Of a stretch of DNA of 64,000 nucleotides, positions 57,550 through 64,000 are shown piece after piece. Origin of the DNA: Salvia splendens (Eukaryota; Streptophyta; Magnoliopsida; Lamiales; Lamiaceae); the NCBI RefSeq assembly GCF_004379255.2, contig NC_056042.1, forward strand, positions 34,637,928-34,701,927, given 5' to 3'. The notes beneath the pieces were generated by a model. That model did not search any database, was not told where the DNA came from, and saw nothing but the letters and a program-made list of their open reading frames with translations. A program made the position numbers and the translations under genes. Each line of letters starts with the position of its first letter. Positions within the stretch are counted from its first letter, which is position 1.

Positions 57550-59784
57550 CACTCCGTTACGGGGCAGGCGTATTAGGCTCGGAGGCAGCGAATGCTGCCT
57601 TCGTCAATTTTTGATCTTGCTTCTCTTTGTACTCTCTTTTGAAGATGCTGTGGTTGTCTTGGGCCATGTTGTGCAATGTATCTGCTAACAAGTTAGTTTT
57701 TCAATGTTTAAGAACAGTATTCAATTTAGAAAGTCTACATTACTTTTATTTTTCTATTGCTAATTTCTTTCATTGTCCTGTAAACATAAATTAAGAATAT
57801 AGTTGATTATTTACTTTCATAGATGTGATGTATTTTGAGAAATGTTTTTAAATTAAATTATGTCGCTTTCTTTATGATTATGTAGATTAAGGAGTAAATT
57901 TGTAGTTAATTAAGTGAAGTGAGAATATTCATTAGTGTTGAGAAATTCTTTTAGTTATTTAAGTAAGTAAGAATACTCATTAGCGAATTGCTCAAGAAGA
58001 AATTAGACAAATATTGAGAGAATAACATGGAAGAGTAAAATACGAGAGATTTATGTGTAAAATTTTGCTAAAAAAGAAATGACTCATGCAATGAGATGTT
58101 TCAAATGGAATACAACTCAACATTAATGAAATGAAGTGATACAATTTTATCAAAAAGTTTCACCATTGGATATTAAGAACAAATTTATTTCATGAATTTT
58201 TAGTTGAATTATAATATTAAAGAAAAGTAAATAAATCAAAAAAGGATAAACATCCACGTGTGCTCAGTTCTTGGCAATAAAAAATTATACATGTCCACAC
58301 TTTTAGAAACAAAATAATATCCAAATCCAGCTCAGTGTGAACTGATATGTTTAATTCATGTAACTACAGAATCCAATATTTTATGTAAATTTGGATTCTC
58401 TCCTTAATTAATTGCATTTTAAATTTTTTTATCAATATAAATATTATCCACTCCAATGATACGAAAGAGAAATAAGTCCCAAGTAAATGATTAAGAAGAA
58501 TATAAAGTAGTTTAGACAAATAATAATAATAAACAAGTTGTGCATTGTTTTTGTATTGAAATGGAATCTTGCTACCTTTTTAATTTAAGTTACAACTTGA
58601 ATTATTGAAAGGTTCTTACTCTTAATACATACAGCCCCCATGAAAAAGTGTATTTAATAATTATATTTTTCAAAACGATTCCCCAATTAATAGGTGAGAT
58701 TATTTCCTTTTTAACGTTAATTTGAGTCACCATCATAATCAATAAATAAATAGAAAATTATTGTTTATTTTAATATTTTATATCTTTTGGTGTGAACAAG
58801 CGTGTGCAAGTATTTTTATTGAATAGTTGATGAAATGAAATAAGTAATAATTCTGTTTTTTTTATATATAATGTGGACAAATATTTCAATCAAAAAAGGG
58901 GGCAAACATTATAGTACCAACAAAACAATTGATAAAGAAAACCTACTAATTGGACTTATCTACCACTCAAAAAGCAAGCTAAATTAGTTGATTACAGCTG
59001 AGACTAATAAATCTCAAGAACACTTATGCACCCAAACATCTATGCACATGCCTATAACAATAAAACAATTAATCAAAATTCAAATAAGTTTTAAGTTAAA
59101 TATATTGTACTTAATTTTAATATGGAATTATAGTTTTCGAGCATTGTATTTGTCTGTTTTTTGTGGTCGTCTAATGTTTTCTTGTGATGCATTGTATGCT
59201 TTTTGGTTGTACGTTAATTTCATTGTTTTCTGTTCCTCCTCATTTTTGGCTTGAGCATTTTTTATAATCGAAAAAATATGTGGGATATTATATTTTTTTT
59301 TGTCTCCAATGAGTTGACATGGCAAGTGTGATATTAACCAAATTGAAAATACTAAGGCTGTGCCACTGCACTTTATAGAGGTCTGATGAGGCACGCCATG
59401 TAACTTTTTCTTATTGACTGATTTTTCCAAAGATATTAATTTATCTAAAAAATAGAAGATCATGATATTGTTGCAAGTTGCAATGCTTCAATTGAGAATC
59501 CTAAACCCTAAAACCCTAGTATACATTGAATATGACTGGACCAAATTGTCATACTATTGTGACAATTTTGAAATATCAACAAAAAGAATTGTGCTGAATT
59601 TAGGTCATGGTGTTATAACACTAACAAAAACAATATAGACACTATGCCAACTCATCACATATACATATTAAAGCATGTTGAACTAGAACAATAAAGGATG
59701 AAAAGAAAAATTTTTGAAAAAAAGATTTCTTTCTAGCTTTTTTATTTAATTAATCTTTAATATTAATTTGACTTTTTTTGTTTA
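57550..59784. other. AT-rich intergenic DNA
   Basis: The probable UTP4 3' UTR is at the left. A short telomere-like run CTAAACCCTAAAACCCTAG lies at about 59500. No gene or element with clear ends is seen; the open frames at 58988 and 59128 have no family resemblance. Confidence 0.5.
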
Positions 59785-59935
59785 ACTACAGGTGTACCGA
59801 ATCCGCCTTTTGGCGGAATCCGACTAATCCTGCTCGACCGGGCTTGCGGATTAAGGCCGAAAGTCTCCCAGCGGGTGGCGGGGTTTGAACCCGTGACCTC
59901 AAGATCACCACAGCTCCGCGCTGTCAACTGCGCAC
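59785..59935 (-). mobile_element. tRNA-derived SINE
   Basis: On the minus strand an A-box-like GCGCAGTTGACAGCGCGG is followed by a B box inside GGTCACGGGTTCAAACCCCG, then a tRNA-unrelated body ending GCGGATTCGGTACACCTGTA. The 5' part does not close an acceptor stem, so it is not a working tRNA. An open frame across it is accidental. Confidence 0.8.
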
Positions 59936-61584
59936 AATTTAATGCAATATGGCCAAAATTATAAATCATAAATTTAATTCACAATAAATGACTCAATTAT
60001 TTAGAATTTTATAGCATGGGGTTGTCCTTTTCCTAAACCCCGTCATTCCCAAAGATATGGGCATCAAATTCACTAGCACTTTAAACAGATTTATTTTGGG
60101 AGAATTCAATCCCAACAAATGTCAATAATTGCATGAGATTATATATATTTATGGGGATCACAAAATTTTCATTATATATGTAGCTGTCATAAGTGGTGGG
60201 ATGTCCCTTTTGGACTTTGTGGTGAGAAAAAAACAACAAAACAAAAGTTAAAAGAAACACCAAAATTAATCATAGATATTGTCCTCTTTGTATTTTACAA
60301 CAAAATATATTACCAATTTATTCACTTAAATTAATCCACCTCAACTACTTCTTGTCTAGGCTGGCAACTCTCCCACTCACACACAAATGCAGCCACACAT
60401 CCATGCCTTTAAAAGACACTAAATTATTTGTGTCAAAAGAGGGTGATATCTGGTCTAATTATATCAAGATTTGATATTAAAAAGTTGAAAAATAAATTAG
60501 GTTGTTTGATGGGTCAGAATTAATATGAAGATATTTAAAACAGAGTAGTTTTTAATTAAGCTTTATTTTTTGTATAGTTTTTTATCCGTAGGATATTTTA
60601 TTTTGTAGTTCAGTTTCACTGCAAAGGGAATAATGAAACCACCTTATGAGAGGCTAGGTATTTTTACTAGACGACTGATATCAAAATAGTGTAACATTAG
60701 AAAGCGAAATACAAACACGAGACTATAAGCTCCGGGCAAAAGGGAAGGTCTAGGATAGCGACCGTGCACACTTGTTTAAGAACAAATGTGTGGCTCATAG
60801 ATAATGGTTTTGTCAAAACAAACCATATTAGCTAAAAATGAGAAAAATGTGAGATTGTTAGCTTCTAGGATTGTGCTATTTACGAACGAGCGCTAGAGTG
60901 ATTAGTCCTAAAAAATAAAATCAAAGTTCAAGTGCAACTGCAAGACTCACATCAAAATCATGCCATCACTTCCTGAATTACTAAGATGCATGCTTTCCTT
61001 TCTTTCAATCAATAGTACTGATCCACTTTTGGACAAAAAATGAATACAAGAATTCATAGTAGTTTGCTAACTTTCTTTCCCTCTCTTTTTTTTTACAAAT
61101 TTTATTTTGATTACTTGATTTTTACATTTATGATGATCTAAGGCTTGTGCTCCCTACTGCATGGACATGAAGAAATAAACAGAGGTAGAAAAGGATTAAA
61201 AAATAAATACACAGACAACAATCCAATCCTGGAAATTCAGATGCCATCCCCATTTTCATTTGTTGCTCTAAAATTAAAATATGCTGTCACCCATTATTTC
61301 TCACTGCCTCTTTCTCCCCACCACACTTCCTGCCAAAACCAAACCACTTATCGTCAAAACTATATTTTTTTAAATAACCCAAATTCATACTATCTTCGAA
61401 AATAAATTACTATAAATTTAAGTCTAATTCTTATTCGTGCTCACAATAAATAGGGGTTATCGGTGATAATCTCCGTCAATGAATTTAAGTAGTACATTCA
61501 AAATAAATGAAATTAACTAGTGCATTCGAAAAAATGATTTTTTTTGGATAATGTATCATAAACTTAATTTATTAATGTAATTAA
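59936..61584. other. AT-rich intergenic DNA
   Basis: No supported gene, RNA or complete mobile element is seen. Confidence 0.5.
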
Positions 61585-62241
61585 TTATTCGAGGACTAAG
61601 CGCAGTGTTTTCAGGTTCTCATAATAAACGAACTCACCTGATTTCCCTTTCGTTGAAGATTTGAAGAAACTCAAGCGCTTCTTCGTCACCGATTCGCCCT
61701 AATTCATAACCAAACACACCAATTCAGCTACAATTGATCGAGAGAGAGCTAGAGAGAAAGAGAGAAGCGGCGCGGTACCTCGAAATGCGCGGCGGAATCA
61801 TCAGAAGGAGGTACATTGCTCTGCAATTCAACAACGGCAGCATAAAACAGCCCGAAAAAAAGGCAATCGCGATCTGATTCCGAAATTGAGCACGAATTAG
61901 GTTTCAACTGTGCAAATTACCTGCGAGAAATGGAAGATGGAAGAGCTAGCCGTGTCGTCGAGGCACGTCGCCTGCTTCTCCTTCTTCGAGTCTGCTCCTT
62001 TGCTCTTCTTCTTCGCCTTCGTCTTTTTTTCCTCCGCCGCCGCGTAATAGGCGGAGTGGTGCGGCGGCGCCGACGAGGCGTCCGACACCATCGACTGATC
62101 TTCGTCGGAGTAACCGGCGGCGGCGCCGCCTTTGTGGTGATAATTGGTGTAGAAATTATCTGTGGAATTGGAGATTTGATCGAAGTACGTGGTCCAGCCG
62201 GATTCGCAGCCGCTGGAGTAATCGGGGGTGGATGCGTTCAT
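61585..62241 (-). CDS. SOB FIVE-LIKE (SOFL) protein, 158 aa, three exons
   Basis: Exons on the minus strand: 62241-61921, 61820-61779 and 61698-61585, with GT/AG borders in phase 0. The protein has both hallmark motifs of the SOB5/SOFL family: SSGCESGWTTYFDQ (about residues 9-22) and DEDQSMVSDASSAPPHH (about 46-62). A Lys-rich stretch (KTKAKKKSKGADSKKEK) follows, and the third exon reads GESVTKKRLSFFKSSTKGKS, as in family C-termini. Family members raise active cytokinin levels when overexpressed in Arabidopsis; the biochemical role is unknown. There is no signal peptide or membrane segment. The last exon end is less sure, because a GTGAGT donor-like site follows AAATCAG and a further exon is possible. 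A TATA box lies about 45 bp upstream of the ATG. Confidence 0.87.
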
Positions 62242-62284
62242 GGTTGTAGAGATAGAAGATTGGTTGAATGCTCCTTTTTGTATG

Positions 62285-62292
62285 TATTTATA
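62285..62292 (-). promoter_or_regulatory. TATA box of the SOFL gene
   Basis: TATAAATA on the minus strand, 44 bp before the ATG at 62241, inside a short leader. Confidence 0.55.
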
Positions 62293-63336
62293 AAGAGGAA
62301 GAGAGAAGGGTGATTGTGTGTGAGACCAAATAAATCACGCTCAAATCCTAGACTGTTTTTTTCTTTGGCTTGGCTCTATGCTTTACTTTTATGGAGTCAT
62401 ATATATATACATAGGTTAGTGATCAATATATAACTAATCTTAAGTATATAACTAGAGAACAAATCTCAGCCACACATCTTAATGAAACAAATATTATTTA
62501 TTTTGATAATACAAAATAGGCTAAGGGTATTTTTGGAAATTACATTATGAAATTTAAATCTGCCTCTTTAAACCACCAATTAGCAGTGCCGGCGGCGGAG
62601 ACGTTGGAACTGAATTCAGAAGGCAGGGCCCTCCCTTTGCATTGGGAGAATTGGCCGCCGCTGAAAAAGTCCGAGAACGGAGGGTTGGTCGATTGCGCAT
62701 ATCTTAATTTAGGCTTGTCCAGTTTGAAACTGGAATATTTAGTCTCCCTTCAACGTCAACACAAACCTGTATCTATTGTTTGTTTGTTAACTCACTCTGC
62801 TCCAAAAGTCCATATATTTTTCAACCCACACCACCCATATTTCGCTTATATATATGCTACATGCGATGCTTCATTTTTTGACTGGCATTTTCGATTGCCC
62901 ACAGATTGATTAATCCAGCACACATAATTAGATTTGTTTCTCTCAATTAGAAGGAAGTGATTGAATACATACACGCGGATCCTGCCGCTCTTAATCCCTA
63001 ATCCGTCACCAGTTGATCGCATTTTGTTTACGTTTTGGATTTGGCTGTCGAATCTTTTATTTGGGGAAATAAATCTGGGGGATGAGCTGGGACATCCTTC
63101 TAGATTATGTCTAGAAGGGTTCGTGTTTGAGATCTGATTGTTGATGTTTGGTAAAATTGAATATTGGCTCTCGGATGAGAGAGCTGCCTTGTTTGGTACA
63201 TTTTTATCATCTGTTCCAATTAGTTGAGACATCTGCTCATATATGTTCGGAAATTCAAGTGGAAACAAAATGATGAAATGGGTAACATTGCATTGAGCTT
63301 GGTGTTAATAGTGTTCTACAATTGCTCCGATCATTG
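62293..63336. other. Intergenic DNA with two unassigned open frames
   Basis: Open frames 62547-62909 (+, 120 codons, ATG start) and 62846-63268 (-, about 140 codons) overlap each other. Neither shows a domain I recognise. The 5' part of the first (LAVPAAETLELNSEGRALPL) looks somewhat protein-like and could be an exon of a decayed gene. I do not call either a gene. Confidence 0.35.
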
Positions 63337-63409
63337 TATTTTGTTAACATCACTGAAGTAAAATCATGCATGATTAGCATGATTTTACTTCACTGTTGTT
63401 AACAAAATA
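63337..63409. repeat. Inverted repeat at the head of the 44 bp array
   Basis: The arms 63337-63369 and 63377-63409 are 33 bp each, about 30 of 33 complementary, around a 7 bp spacer ATGATTA. The right arm is the first unit of the tandem array. Confidence 0.85.
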
Positions 63410-64000
63410 CATCACTATTAGCATGATTTTACTTCACCGTTGTTAACAAAACACATCACTATTAGCATGATTTTATTTCACCGTTGTTAACAAAACACAT
63501 CACTCTTAGCATTATTTTACTTTACTCTTGTTTACAAAACACATCACTCTTAGCATTATTTTACTTCATTGTTGTTTACAAAACACATCACTCTTAGCAT
63601 GATTTTACTTCACTCTTGTTTACAAAGCACGTCACTCTTAGCATGATTTTACTTCACTCTTGTTTACAAAACACATCACTCTTAGCATGAATTTTACTTC
63701 ACTCTTGTTTACAAAACACATCACTCTTAGCATGATTTTACTTCACTCTTGTTTACAAAACACATCACTCTTATTATGATTTTACTTCATTGTTGTTTAC
63801 AAAACACTTCACTGTTGTTTACAAAACACATCACTCTTATTATGATTTTACTTCACTATTATTTACAAAACACATCACTCTTAACATGATTTTACTTCAC
63901 TCTTGTTTACAAAACACATCACTCTTATTATGATTTTACTTCACTCTTGTTTACAAAACACATCACTCTTATTATGATTTTACTTCACTGTTGTTTCCTC
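63377..64000. repeat. Tandem array, 44 bp unit, about 14 copies, running out of the window
   Basis: The unit CACATCACTCTTAGCATGAT plus TTTACTTCACTCTTGTTTAC plus AAAA repeats with small changes (ACTATT/ACTCTT; GTTAAC/GTTTAC; AGCATG/TTATG). The left units carry GTTAAC and the right ones GTTTAC, so variants have spread along the array. One unit near 63800 is partly duplicated. The array continues past 64000. Confidence 0.9.

Noticed and set aside
59495..59520. Interstitial telomere repeat
   Set aside because: Only two to three imperfect AAACCCT units, too few to be more than chance or a telo-box-like motif.
59785..59935. tRNA gene on the minus strand
   Set aside because: A and B boxes are present but no acceptor stem closes and the body continues past a tRNA length; a SINE explains it.
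59763..59969. 68-codon protein containing SCGDLEVTGSNPATRWE
   Set aside because: This is a translated SINE body, a common false gene in plant annotations.
62846..63268. Minus-strand open frame of about 140 codons overlapping a plus-strand one
   Set aside because: No domain, no clear promoter, and AT-rich low-complexity parts; kept only as an unassigned frame.

Overview
The window is nuclear DNA of a flowering plant. The genes have many short GT-AG introns, the intergenic DNA is AT-rich, and LTR retrotransposons, Stowaway-type MITEs and a tRNA-derived SINE are all present. The recognisable proteins (phytosulfokine precursor, group S bZIP, ER-type Ca2+-ATPase ECA3, UTP4/POPCORN, FKBP62-like, SOB FIVE-LIKE) are plant families. 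A eudicot is clear; an asterid such as a Lamiales species is only a guess.

Positions 1-4000 hold a small intronless bZIP gene on the minus strand with a very short leader, then AT-rich DNA with apparent relics of phytosulfokine (PSK) gene tails. Positions 4000-19450 are the most interesting part: a decaying tandem cluster of PSK precursor genes. PSK copies 1 and 3 are intact two-exon genes with the core YIYTQ preceded by Asp. Copy 2 keeps the layout but has lost its start codon, both conserved cysteines and the YIYTQ core. Copy 1 carries a broken second promoter plus exon 1 inside its intron. Mobile DNA has entered the cluster repeatedly: a 7.3 kb Copia element with exact TSDs in the promoter of copy 2, a 532 bp hAT-like MITE built of ACACGAACACG-type repeats in the same promoter, a solo LTR between copies 2 and 3, and a TRIM-like element in the intron of copy 3.

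Positions 20900-29650 are transposon-rich. They contain a 2.4 kb non-autonomous LTR element whose gag-like frame is split by a second 532 bp hAT-like MITE, one small single-exon plant-specific gene, a Stowaway MITE, a PIF/Harbinger-type Myb/SANT ORF1, an unidentified mobile-gene tail, and an array of about 19 short palindromes (ACGCCAAC-NNN-GTTGGCGT).

Positions 29950-57550 are gene-dense housekeeping DNA. A 13-exon FKBP62-like immunophilin (+) converges on a 34-exon ECA3-type calcium/manganese pump (-), which is divergent from an 11-exon UTP4/POPCORN ribosome-biogenesis WD40 gene (+). The reconstructed coding lengths are all multiples of three (592, 1001 and 812 aa). From 57550 to the end there is AT-rich intergenic DNA with a SINE, a SOB FIVE-LIKE gene (-), and at the right edge a 44 bp tandem array that begins with an inverted repeat and runs out of the window.

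Exon coordinates were read by eye from splice signals and reading-frame continuity; no alignment was run.
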